DNA of 64,000 bases from Byssochlamys sp. IMV 00236 (Eukaryota; Ascomycota; Eurotiomycetes; Eurotiales; Thermoascaceae): positions 286,399 to 350,398 of the forward strand of contig MSJH02000669.1 in assembly GCA_001931875.2 (NCBI GenBank), in the 5' to 3' direction. Below, piece after piece: positions 35,191 through 44,486 of this stretch. Each line of letters opens with the position of its first letter. Positions within the stretch are counted from its first letter, which is position 1. The notes beneath the pieces are model-generated. The model had not been told where the DNA came from. It searched no databases and saw nothing but the letters and a program-made list of their open reading frames with translations. The position numbers and the translations under genes were made by a program.

Positions 35191-37190
35191 TTATTCCTTG
35201 CTCTTCTTCTTCTTCTTCTTTTCCGACTTGTCGACGTCCTCTTCCTCAGTTCTCTTTCGCTTCTTGCCATCCTCCTTGGCAGCTTTCTTGGCCTCCTTCT
35301 TAGCCTTCTTCAGGTCCTTCTTGCTGATAGCCGTAGGGTTACCGGCTGCGTCGAAAGTGATCTCGCCTCTCTCGAGCTTGCGGAGATACCGCTTAACACT
35401 GAGACCAGCTTTCTCGGCCAGCTTCTCAACGTCTTCACCCTTCTTGCTCTTCTTGGACTTGTGTTTCTTCGACTCCTCCTCAGACTCGTCAGAGCTGTCA
35501 GAGTCGGCACCATTGGCCTGGGGCTTGTCCTCCATCTCCACATCAGAGTCAGATTCTGACTCGCTGTCCGACTGGACTTCCTCAATGAGTTTCTTCTTCT
35601 TGTCCTTCTTCTCCTTCTTGGCAGATGAGGGAGCCTCTCCGGTCACAGCATCTGCGTCGACGTTGTAGGACCGAGCCTCGTTCAGCTCAAACTTCTTGGG
35701 CTGGATGGGGAGGCCGTTGGGGGCAATGGCAACACCTCTGGGCTTCAGGGGCTTGCCTTCCATAGCAGCCAACTTCCTTTCAAGGTTAAATCTAGCCTCT
35801 GTTCCCAGAGCAGCCTTCTCCTCCTCGGTAACCTCGTCACCCTCCCAGTCGGCCAGTGCATCGACACGGATACCAAGAGATGCCTTGGCAGCCAGAATTC
35901 TTGCCATCTTACCCTTGTTCTTTCCAGTAGCCTGTCCAATCAGAGAAGCGTGGTAGATCAAACCATACTTAGGAGTGTCATGCTTGGTCTTCAGGGCACG
36001 GAACAGCGCCTTCTCCGCTCCCAGAATCTGAATTGTACTGGCGGGGCTCTTCGAGAGGTTGACCAGGCTTCCAGCGTGGGCGATGAGTCTAGCACCGACC
36101 AACTCGCCAACCAAAGCAGTCAGGTTAGGTGCGATAGCGGTCATACGAGCAGTGAGATAACTAGCCAGCTGCTGTCGGTATTCAGCGAATCCGACAACCT
36201 GTTCAGCCAGAGCCTGGATGTTTTCGAGATCCTCTGGGCTGATCTCAGTACCCATGGAACGGTCTGCCGCAGACTTGACCGCATTCTCGATTTCCTCCGG
36301 CAGGATCTCGCTCAGGTCAACGGACTCCCAGTTTGTGCGCATGCCCATCTTGAGGACGACTCTCGCGTACGCGATGTTGTCGTTCAAGATCTTGGCCAGT
36401 TCCGGGAAGTGCCATCCGTACCATTCCTTAACGCGCATGGCATAAGTGTTCAATTCCTTGTCCAAATCGTCGAGCAGGGCGATGGCCTGAACGATCATGG
36501 TGTCGATCTTATCGGGGGAGAACTTCAGCTTGTGTCTAGCAAGAGAGTGCGACAGACCCAGAGACATTGCTGACATGTCCTCCGGCACCAGACCCGGAAT
36601 CAGTGTAGGCAGGTGAGCGCGGATGGCGCGATAGATTTCTGCGGTGCTGGAGTCGGCAATAGGCTGGATGTCGAGGCCAGGAAGCTTGCCAATTGCAGAA
36701 CCTTCACGGAATCATCAGCATCCTGTGGAATAGAAATTACAATACCAACTTCGAATGGATGTTCTTACCCAGCTTGGGGTCAGCGACCGCGAGAGAAACC
36801 TTCTTCTCATCTTTGATGGAGTCGAGAAGGCCCGCGAGACGAGCGGAGACCTTGCCCTCGATAATGGATGCAACTTCCTCGACAGCGGTGGCAGCACTGT
36901 CGAACTTCTGGAAAGTCTTCAACTTAAGACTATAAGACCGGTCAGAAAGCCAGTTCAAACGAGTTTTAGGCCTCATAGTCCCATTGAGGCAAACGGAGCT
37001 CAAATTTTCTTCCCACTGAATTTTCTGGAGAGCACAAAAGAGCACCATCCGCAAATATAACTTACAGGTTCGAAACACCTTCGGCCGTCTCAGTCTCCGT
37101 GGCAAGATCATCCCTCTTGAGGAGCTTCTTGTCCTTGGCCTTGAGCAGGGCATAACCCGCGCTGGTCTCGGTAAGGATGAAAAGCGTCAT
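35191..37190 (-). CDS. NOP58: Nucleolar protein 58, box C/D snoRNP core
   Basis: Exons 37190-37066, 36929-36769 and 36701-35191 encode 598 residues. Nop58 binds box C/D snoRNAs with Nop56, Snu13 and fibrillarin and is needed for rRNA 2'-O-methylation and 18S processing in the nucleolus. The N-terminal domain begins [20 protein letters not shown]. The NOSIC/coiled-coil part includes [20 protein letters not shown]. The Nop RNP-binding domain includes [35 protein letters not shown] and [20 protein letters not shown]. The tail is a Lys/Glu/Asp/Ser-rich KKE tract with [10 protein letters not shown] acidic runs. The third exon joins at G|GT TCT, giving [14 protein letters not shown]. Its start is 324 bp from that of the divergent V-ATPase gene, so the two share a promoter region. 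Confidence 0.97.
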
Positions 37191-37514
37191 GGTGGGCAGC
37201 GACGACTCTCAGCTGTTCCAAGATTGACAAAGGGGAAGCAGCGAGCAAGACAAACAGATCGAGAAGGCGCAAAGAGCGGGTGGTGCGCACTGCCTGTCGG
37301 ACGAAGCACAATGAGCGTTCGTCTTTTTTTTTCGCTGCTCTCGGGGAAATTTTGCAAGAACTGGCGAGTCGAAGTGTAAAAACGCTGAGTGGCTGCGGTG
37401 GGAAGTCCTGCTTATGTCAGCCGCCCTAAACGGACGCCGCGCCCGCTTGAGCTTCCGCTGTCCTTGCGGAGAGCTGGACCTGGACAATCAACGTCCCAGC
37501 TGCCATCGCCCACC
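37191..37514. promoter_or_regulatory. Bidirectional promoter of NOP58 and VMA6
   Basis: Only 324 bp lie between the two divergent start codons, so the minimal promoters must share or abut this segment. I see no named factor site that I would defend. Confidence 0.6.
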
Positions 37515-38796
37515 ATGGAGGGTCTGTTCTTCAACGTGAACGGCGGGTATGTGCATGAAATCGAGTGGGCATCATATGGTCTATTGACGAGTCCGCAGAT
37601 ATATCGAGGGGATCGTTCGCGGGTATCGAAACGCTCTCCTGACCCAACAACAGTACGGCAACTTGACCCAGTGCGAGTCCATAGATGGTTGGTCCTGTCC
37701 TGCCTCCATCAGTCTCCTTGGTTTTGATTCAGGGTCCTTTCGGGAACTGATATGATCTCCAGATGTCAAGCTGCAGCTAGCCCCCTCCTACGGGGATTTC
37801 CTAGCCTCGTTGCCTCCCAATCCCTCGACATCTGCTCTCGCCGGCAAGTTGACCGACAAGCTCGTTGCCGAATTCCGCTATGTGCAGGCGCAGGCGACTG
37901 GTTCCTTTGCGAAGTTTCTGGAATACCTAACCTACGGATATATGATTGACAATATCGCGCTGTTGATTACCGGCACACTGCACGAACGAGACACGAGAGA
38001 GCTGCTAGAGAGATGTCACGCACTGGGCTGGTTTGAAACCATGCCAGTGCTGAGCGTCGCAACCAACATCGAAGAACTTTATAACTCCGTTCTAGTCGAA
38101 ACCCCCTTGGCTCCGTACTTCAAGGGTAGTCTCAGCCACCAGGACCTCGACGAATTGAACATCGAGATCGTCCGCAACACGCTATACAAGAACTATTTGG
38201 AGGACTTCTACAATTTCATCAATACACACCCCGATTTCAAGGGTACGCCAACTCAGGAGGTTATGACTGAAGCGTTAGAATTTGAGGCCGATCGTCGTGC
38301 AATCAACATCACCCTGAATTCGTTCGGAACCGAGCTGTCCAAACAGGATCGAAAGAAGCTGTACCCTGAATTTGGTAAGCTCTGGCCTGAAGGCACATTG
38401 ATGCTGTCTAGGGCAGATGACATTGAGGGGGTCTCTCTGGCTGTGAGCGGAGTGGCGGACTACAAGACGTTCTTCGATGCTGTCGGTCTCAGTCAGGGTG
38501 GCGGCGGTGGTCTGGGCAATATGGCTGGTGGAAGTAGCTCGGACGGAAAGAGTCTGGAGGACCTGTTTTACCAGAAAGAGATGGAGATGTCAAAAGTTAT
38601 CTTCACACGGCAGTTCACCCCGGCGGTGGTTTATGCCTGGGTGAAGTTGCGCGAACAGGTAAACTGGCATTATCCTCTTCAGGTATCATGGACTTCGCTA
38701 ACGCTAGACTAGGAAATTCGAAACATCACTTGGATCTCTGAATGCATTGCACAAAACCAGAAGGACAGGATAGGAAATTACATCTCTGTTTTCTGA
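37515..38796 (+). CDS. VMA6: V-type proton ATPase subunit d
   Basis: Exons 37515-37546, 37599-37687, 37763-38658 and 38713-38796 encode 366 residues. This cytosolic V0 subunit couples the rotor ring to the central stalk on vacuolar and other acidic membranes. Family landmarks are MEGLFFNVNGGYIEGIVRGY, DVKLQLAPSYGDFLASL, FLEYLTYGYMIDNIALLITG, LGWFETMPVLSVATNIEELY and EFEADRRAINITLNSFGTEL. The C-terminal exon restores EIRNITWISECIAQNQKDRI. Gly/Ser-rich GGGGGLGNMAGGSSSD near residue 275 is a loop expansion that the yeast protein lacks. The first exon is 32 nt; its frame and that of exon 2 were fixed by the conserved residues across the junctions. Confidence 0.97.
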
Positions 38797-40145
38797 ACGT
38801 CGTTTTGAGCCTGTGAATCCCGTTGCATTTTATCCTGCTGTCTCCAATACACGAGTGTCAGTGTAATTGAACGCACTCGAGCTTTAACGTTTTGTTATCA
38901 GATCTGTGATCTACTGTATCTAGCCATTCTGCTTGCTTTCACTATGTGATCATTCTGTATCGATTACCCGATTCTTTTGGGAGACCCGTGTAGAGTCTCA
39001 CTGGTTAGTTCGAATTAAGGGCGTCTCAACAAGGATTCTTTTATCCTCTTGTGATCGAGAGAATAAATAAAGAGAATATTGGTATAGCAAGTCGTCCGCA
39101 CTCCTTCGACTTCAATCCATGGATGTTTTGAGGCCGTCGCATCCACGTTTAGTGCGGATATAAGCCACGATAGCGGGTAACGGATTCGCAAGTCGAAACA
39201 CCCATGAGCCTCGGTGTTTACCGCCAGTATTATTTATTGACAACGACTGCAGTTGGATGAAACCAATGAGATCTATAAACTTCCTCAAAGTCACGCTTTT
39301 TAAGGCTGCTATGTCTTCACCCCATTGGAGTTGAAACTGGCATTCTTTTTCAAATCCCTCTGTGCCTCAGTGCGGGAAAGAATAGAGCCGGAGGGTTTCC
39401 TTTGGGATCTATAGACTCGAAAACTCCTCGTTATCTAACAATTGGCGTCTCTATCAGAATCTGTAAGGACTAGAATAAAAAGAAGAGGATGAATGGCATT
39501 GATATTTTGGGAAGAGGTGTATAAGTATGTGGATCTGAGCGGGGACGAAGATTAGTAGTGTTTGGATTGATGCCTAGCTTGAACGACGATCACGATTGTA
39601 ATCGTGTGAAAAGTCAAAATATGACGTGCGGAAACATGTGGCTCTTGTCCGGTAAGTAGTATCTATGTGATTGAAGAAGGGTCAACGATTCTGTCATCTA
39701 TCGGGTAACGTGGAGAATAATGTCCGTTCACGAGAACAGGTGGAGGTCAAGAAGTTAGTCCTTAGGTAGAAAGGAATAATAATAATTTCGTAATTTTTTC
39801 CACTTTTGCGACTCCAAATCTTCAATAGTTTCGTCTATTCCTAAATAGAGAAAAGATCTTGACGCCGAGCAAAGCATTCGGAGCAACGGATCAGATAACC
39901 GAGATAATGAAATACAGAACATTCGAGATATGCGCCATATAACCCATCGATGCAATGTTGTGTGTTTTACGCGAGGCTGGTTTGAGACATCTATATCTTG
40001 AGATCCTCATGCAGAAGAGATGGCCCATCCAATAACGGCCTATCATCTTTACCCCGGTTTGTGATTTTTGATTCTCCCCGGAGCGAGCAAAAAGATAAAA
40101 TAAAATAGCAAAGAAACCCCCCGTTTTGTGTCATGTGAATTTCAT
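38797..40145. other. 1.35 kb convergent spacer between VMA6 and PRS1-like genes
   Basis: This is long for a spacer between two 3' ends. I find no coding frame with homology and no RNA gene I can fold with confidence. It could hold an unannotated noncoding transcript, but nothing in the bases shows this. Confidence 0.5.
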
Positions 40146-41595
40146 CTAATCGTACTGGAAGAGAACACTGATACTCTCGCCGTGATGGACGCGGCGAATG
40201 GCCTGATGTACTGTTAGTGTCCCTGAATGACGCGAGAAGTTGACGATCTTACCTCAGCGAATACGTGACCGACTTCTAAGACCTCAAGCTTGGGGCATCT
40301 CCGCTTGTGCTCATCTTGGTCGACACTGTTGGTCACTACGACTTTGTCCAGCGCGCTGGCGTTGATGCGCTCAATGGCGTCTCCGCTGAAGATGCCATGG
40401 GTAACCAAGGCATAGACACGAGAGGCGCCCTCTTTCTTCAGCAGCTTAGCAGCTCTTGTGATAGTATTCGATGTATCAGCTAAGTCGTCAAGCAGGATTG
40501 CTATCCGATCTTTCACATCTCCGACCAGCATCATGGTTGCGTTCTGACGGTCCGTGATCCTGATAGGACGACGTTCCTTTGTAACAGTTGGTTAGATTTC
40601 GTAACAAGGCTTACGTTAATATTAAAACATACCTTGTGGATGAGCGCGAACTCCATGCCCATCGAGTCTGCAATGGCTGTAGCGCGCTTGGCACCACCTG
40701 CATCAGGACTGACAATGACAGCCTCTTTGTAGTTGGGGATGTTGCGTTGGATGTACCTCTTCAGCAGAGGTCGGCCATACAGGTTGTCGACCGGAATATC
40801 GAAGAAACCCTGATACTGGGGATCATGCAGATCCATCGTGATGATGTGATCGGCACCGGCACAGGTGAGCAGGTCCGCGACAAGTGTGCCAGGCTGCGCA
40901 ACCCACTGCCTATAACCAGGACGCGGCTGGAAAGTGGCTGTCCTAGAAGAAGTGGACGTGACACTCACGTTATCATCGTTCGCATTTCCGTTCTGAGAGG
41001 CGCGATTGCTGCTTTCCGATCTCACAGAATCGATGGTGTCACTGCGAGTCATCCCATTTGCGCCTGGACGGCGCTTCTGGGGACTTCCGTTGGGCACAAT
41101 GGAGTCATGTTCATCGAGTTGAGCTTTCACAAGTCCTTTCTGAAGGTTATCCACGCCATTGGCAAGGCTTCCGCTTTCGGCCTTCCCAGGATGCGGGGTA
41201 GCAGGGGTACTCTCGAATGTGTAGCAATTTCCAGGATCAGACTTGGCTGGCAGTGTCGACTTTCCAAGAGGAGCTCCGACCTTATTGTAGGGAATATCGC
41301 TCTGGCGGGAGTAGGGGAACAGAGGTAGCACTGCCGTCACCCGTCGAGCAGAAGCCGTTTTGCACGCAGAAATGGTGATGAGAAGCTCCATCAGGTGGTC
41401 GTTGACTTTACCACCGCCAGATTGGATGATATAGACATCTTTTTCGCGAACGGATTCCCCAATCTCGACTCTTGTTTCGCCGACGGAGAATTTCGTGAGG
41501 AGCACATTAGCCTGGGGTACTCCGAGGTGGTTGCAGATCGTCTGGGTCAGGTGTGGATGGGAAGTTCCTCCCAGGACGACAATGTTCCGAACCAT
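40146..41595 (-). CDS. PRS1: Ribose-phosphate pyrophosphokinase, Prs1-like, with insertion
   Basis: Exons 41595-40633, 40576-40253 and 40202-40146 encode 447 residues. The enzyme makes PRPP from ribose 5-phosphate and ATP for purine, pyrimidine, His, Trp and NAD synthesis. Conserved segments are FSVGETRVEIGESVREKDVY, LPLFPYSRQSD, GADHIITMDLHDPQYQGFFD, AVIVSPDAGGAKRATAIAD (PRPP loop region) and ILLDDLADTSNTITRAAKLL. About 105 residues rich in Ser/Asn/Pro interrupt the catalytic domain after PYNK and before GYRQWVAQPG. Yeast Prs1 has a non-homologous region at the same place, and Prs1 needs partner subunits for activity there. I therefore call it Prs1-like; a second, uninterrupted PRS paralogue is expected elsewhere in the genome. 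Confidence 0.93.
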
Positions 41596-42394
41596 CTTGA
41601 AGGAGGTAAAGTGACTGTGAGGTGGAGGAGAGGTGTGGAGGGGTGGCAGAAAAGCAGATAGCTAGAAACGCTGGTCGAGGACCGTTGTGCGCAGACGGCG
41701 GAAAAGTAGGGCGATCACAACCGCTTTCGAGAGGCAGGCAGGGATTTGGTCAAGAGGGAGGATGGGCAACACAGCCGTTATTTCATGGCGGGGAGCGCGA
41801 GAGAGGATAGGTAAGTCCTGCTCTAGCAAGCCGACGAGACATTGGAAGTCAAGAAGCAAAGTCGGTCGTGTGAGTCTCGATGGAAAAGGCTGTTCCAAAG
41901 TAGTGGAACCGGCCTGTTCAAGGTTTGGTCTCGGGGTCACGGGCCTCGCAGGCAAAACGCTCCACCGCCCGCAAAAAAAAACCCCGCGGCCGGCAAAAGC
42001 TATGGCAACAACGCAGAAAAGAGTAGATGGTCAGCAAGGCAGCATAGCATGCATCTCAGCGGTCCAACACCGTACACGATAACAAACACAAGCAGAAAAA
42101 CAAACAGAAAAAGAAAACATGACGGGTGCCAGCTGTTCCATGTTACAGAGCTGGTATTTATACCTGCTTTACAAGTGGATTGCTGGTAGATACACAAGGC
42201 AAGCCAGAGAACAAGCATAGCACCGGGACGCCAAACTTCCGTTTCGGAAAAAAAAAAAGAGACCTCATAGATAGCAGCTATCGTAACACAGAAACAAGCA
42301 CAGTACATCTCCATGTGCTTCTACGAGTGAAGTGTACCTGCAGCCTTAAGCCGCTAGATAGGTCACTTGGCACTCTGGGACTCCAAATAGTCTC
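41596..42394. other. Spacer between PRS1-like start and RS-Hub1 stop
   Basis: The 800 bp hold the promoter of the PRS1-like gene and the 3' region of the next minus-strand gene. It has a long A-run with CCGCGGCCGG near 41975-41995. No gene is seen. Confidence 0.55.
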
Positions 42395-43186
42395 TCAATC
42401 GCCCGTGTCGACTTCCCTGCAGCCACATAGTCAGCCTCCAGTCCAATCCACAATGTTTCCTGTGCCACGCAGCATAGAATAGAAAGGAAGGGGATCATTG
42501 CTCACAAATCTAACTGGACCCCATTGCTCACACCGTAGTCTTCCAAAGTGAGCTGATCCTTGAATGGGCGTTCCCCTTGCCGCTTGAGCAGAATCTCATG
42601 CGGTTCTCGTCCAATGCGTGCAGCCACTTGGGCCTTGAAGAGTTCTGCCAATAGTCAGATTCGTCGACGCCATGATTATTTGTGGTGGTCAAAACTCACT
42701 GATCGGGTCTGAAGGGAGACACGGGATAGCAGCTTTCGTTCCTAGACGGTCATTGACATGAACGATGATAAACTCCTCGGATGATGCTGCAGCCGGCGCT
42801 GGTGCCTTTTCCTTCTTCTCCTTCTTCTCCCTCTTTCCATCACGATCATGACCTCTCTCCTGGTTGGATGGTCTATCACGGGAGTCGTAGCCATTACCGC
42901 GTCTTCGGAATCGATCGCGGTCGCCATCTCTGTACCTGTCCCCAGCTCGATCATCATCACCATCGCGACGGGAGGGCCCACGATCGCCTCTATCCCTGTA
43001 TCCACGCTCTAACGTCCGTTCATCACGGTATCTGTCACCATCATCGCGTCTCTTTTCCTTCCATCGAAATCCTCCATGACTCTTTCGTGGCCTCTCCCGG
43101 TCTCCTTCCGGTCCTCTCCTCGGTGACCTGCTCCGCCTGCGCTCTTCCATGCGCGGAGATCGTGACCGAGATCGTGATCTTGTCAT
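42395..43186 (-). CDS. Arg/Ser-rich protein with C-terminal Hub1/UBL5 ubiquitin-like domain
   Basis: Exons 43186-42700, 42644-42506 and 42416-42395 encode 215 residues. The first 135 residues form an RS/RD-rich region (MTRSRSRSRSPRMEERRRSR at the start, many RDGDRDR-like runs) typical of splicing factors. The last 75 residues align with Hub1/UBL5, a ubiquitin-like protein that binds Snu66 and Prp38 and influences splice-site choice. Shared features are VNDRLGTKAAI, SDPIKLFKAQVAARIG, ERPFKDQLTLEDYGV and GVQLDL. Hub1 is normally a free protein of about 73 residues. The C-terminus LEVDTGD comes from a third exon whose donor follows TTAGATTT; without splicing the protein would stop three codons earlier in meaning, directly after the VQLDL segment. 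It lacks a diglycine end, as does Hub1. Confidence 0.85.
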
Positions 43187-43612
43187 CTAGTGCGATCCCG
43201 GAGGGAGATAGAAGGAGTGGAGGCGAAGACCGATCAGTAGTCGTGGGTAAATAGCGTTGTAGGATAGTTAAAAAACGGAATGTGCAACTTAACGGCGGGG
43301 CTAACAAAACCGGGCACAAGAATTCGCTTTTTTTTTTCAGGCCTCCTAGATATTAGCCTTGTCTGAGTGGTACACGATCTTGAGCAGGAGAAGCTCTTCT
43401 GGCCAGAGGGACATCTGCTGGGAGCACGTGATGATTGTAATCTGACCAGCGCTTAGCTTCCGGAGCTTCTAGGCCCATGCCCGTGCACATTGGAACTTTA
43501 GGGGAGCTTAAGTGCGCGATGCAAGACCCTCTCCTTGTGAGGAGGTAGCAACAGACGCACCGTTGAATTCCTGTGTCTCACTATATACTTGGCCCTTCCG
43601 TCGTTCTCCTCA
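43187..43612. other. Divergent promoter region of RS-Hub1 and GPI15 genes
   Basis: The 426 bp lie between two start codons. A CACGTGAT lies at 43424-43431, an E-box-like site, but I cannot assign a factor. Confidence 0.5.
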
Positions 43613-44376
43613 ATGGGTGTACATCTTACAGTACGTCGTCCTTCGACGACCACTGTCTCGTTTACGGTCTCCAATGCTTCTCCGCGCAGCACCCTCCCCG
43701 CGAAGCTCGCATTCTACCTTCAAGTCTTAATTCGTGGTTTGCTCTTTATATCTACCTTATTAATCGATACGGCGGCGTTGCGATCCGTATTCTTTCTTGA
43801 GAATGGACCCATTATTCCTTGGAAGGTTGTCTGGTCAAGCCCAATTGGGTCATTGTTATGTCGGACAGCAGACGCTTACAGCTGGAGGGTAATTGCGATC
43901 GCAAGCGCATTGGTCATATACGGCGTATTCAGGAAAGGATACACAGGTCAGACTATTTGGCTCGGCCTCACAGTGACTGGAACTCATAGCGAGTACTGAC
44001 TCCCTTGCGAATATGCAGAAGAATCGCTGCTTGTTATCCGTGGACTCGGGATCCAGACGTCCACGTCTTCAGCCTCATACTGCTCGACCTCCGCGACTAG
44101 ATTCATTCCAACAACGCAGATCCAAGATATTGTCATTCATGAGGCTTTCAAGGGATTTGAGGTCCGCTTCTACCTTGCCATTATTGTGGAGGGAGAACCA
44201 GACGTCGTCGTCGTGTTTCCGGTGAGTGGGAAGCTTGACCATCGCGAAAGTGTTAGGCATTCTGTTAACGAAATGTCCAAAAGAATCTGCTACCTAAAAG
44301 GTTGATCCTTGAAGAAGTATGGCGGGGAACACGTCAGTGTCTGTACGAGTCAAAGTCGGCATCTGTCTACGGTTGA
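43613..44376 (+). CDS. GPI15: GPI N-acetylglucosaminyltransferase subunit H (PIG-H)
   Basis: Exons 43613-43946, 44019-44221 and 44284-44376 encode 209 residues. The protein is part of the ER complex that adds GlcNAc to phosphatidylinositol, the first step of GPI-anchor synthesis. Two hydrophobic segments near residues 40-60 and 100-115 form the expected hairpin. The cytosolic PIG-H domain then reads EESLLVIRGLGIQTSTSS, FIPTTQIQDIVIHEAFKGFE, VRFYLAIIVEGEPDVVVVFP and a terminal NLLPKRLILEEVWRGTRQCL. The start ATG at 43613 is the first in frame; upstream codons are open but lack ATG. The three exons rejoin in frame at conserved residues. The gene converges with the PUS3 gene, leaving only 110 bp between stops. 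Confidence 0.92.
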
Positions 44377-44486
44377 AACGATAAATTTCTACTGCGGCGA
44401 TCTATAGCGCACTTGAGATGGGCTGTGAACCCATTGGTGATATGAATGGTTATTCTCTAGGTAAGTGGTGCATATATTACATGTCA

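Noticed and set aside
36702..36768. Box C-like TGATGAT inside the second NOP58 intron, raising the idea of an intronic C/D snoRNA
   Set aside because: The intron is only 67 nt, no D box or terminal stem is visible, and the string is better explained as the branch-point region.
41596..42394. Several overlapping plus-strand frames upstream of the PRS1-like gene
   Set aside because: They are Arg/Lys/Gly-rich, overlap each other in different frames and have no homology; probably promoter and leader sequence.
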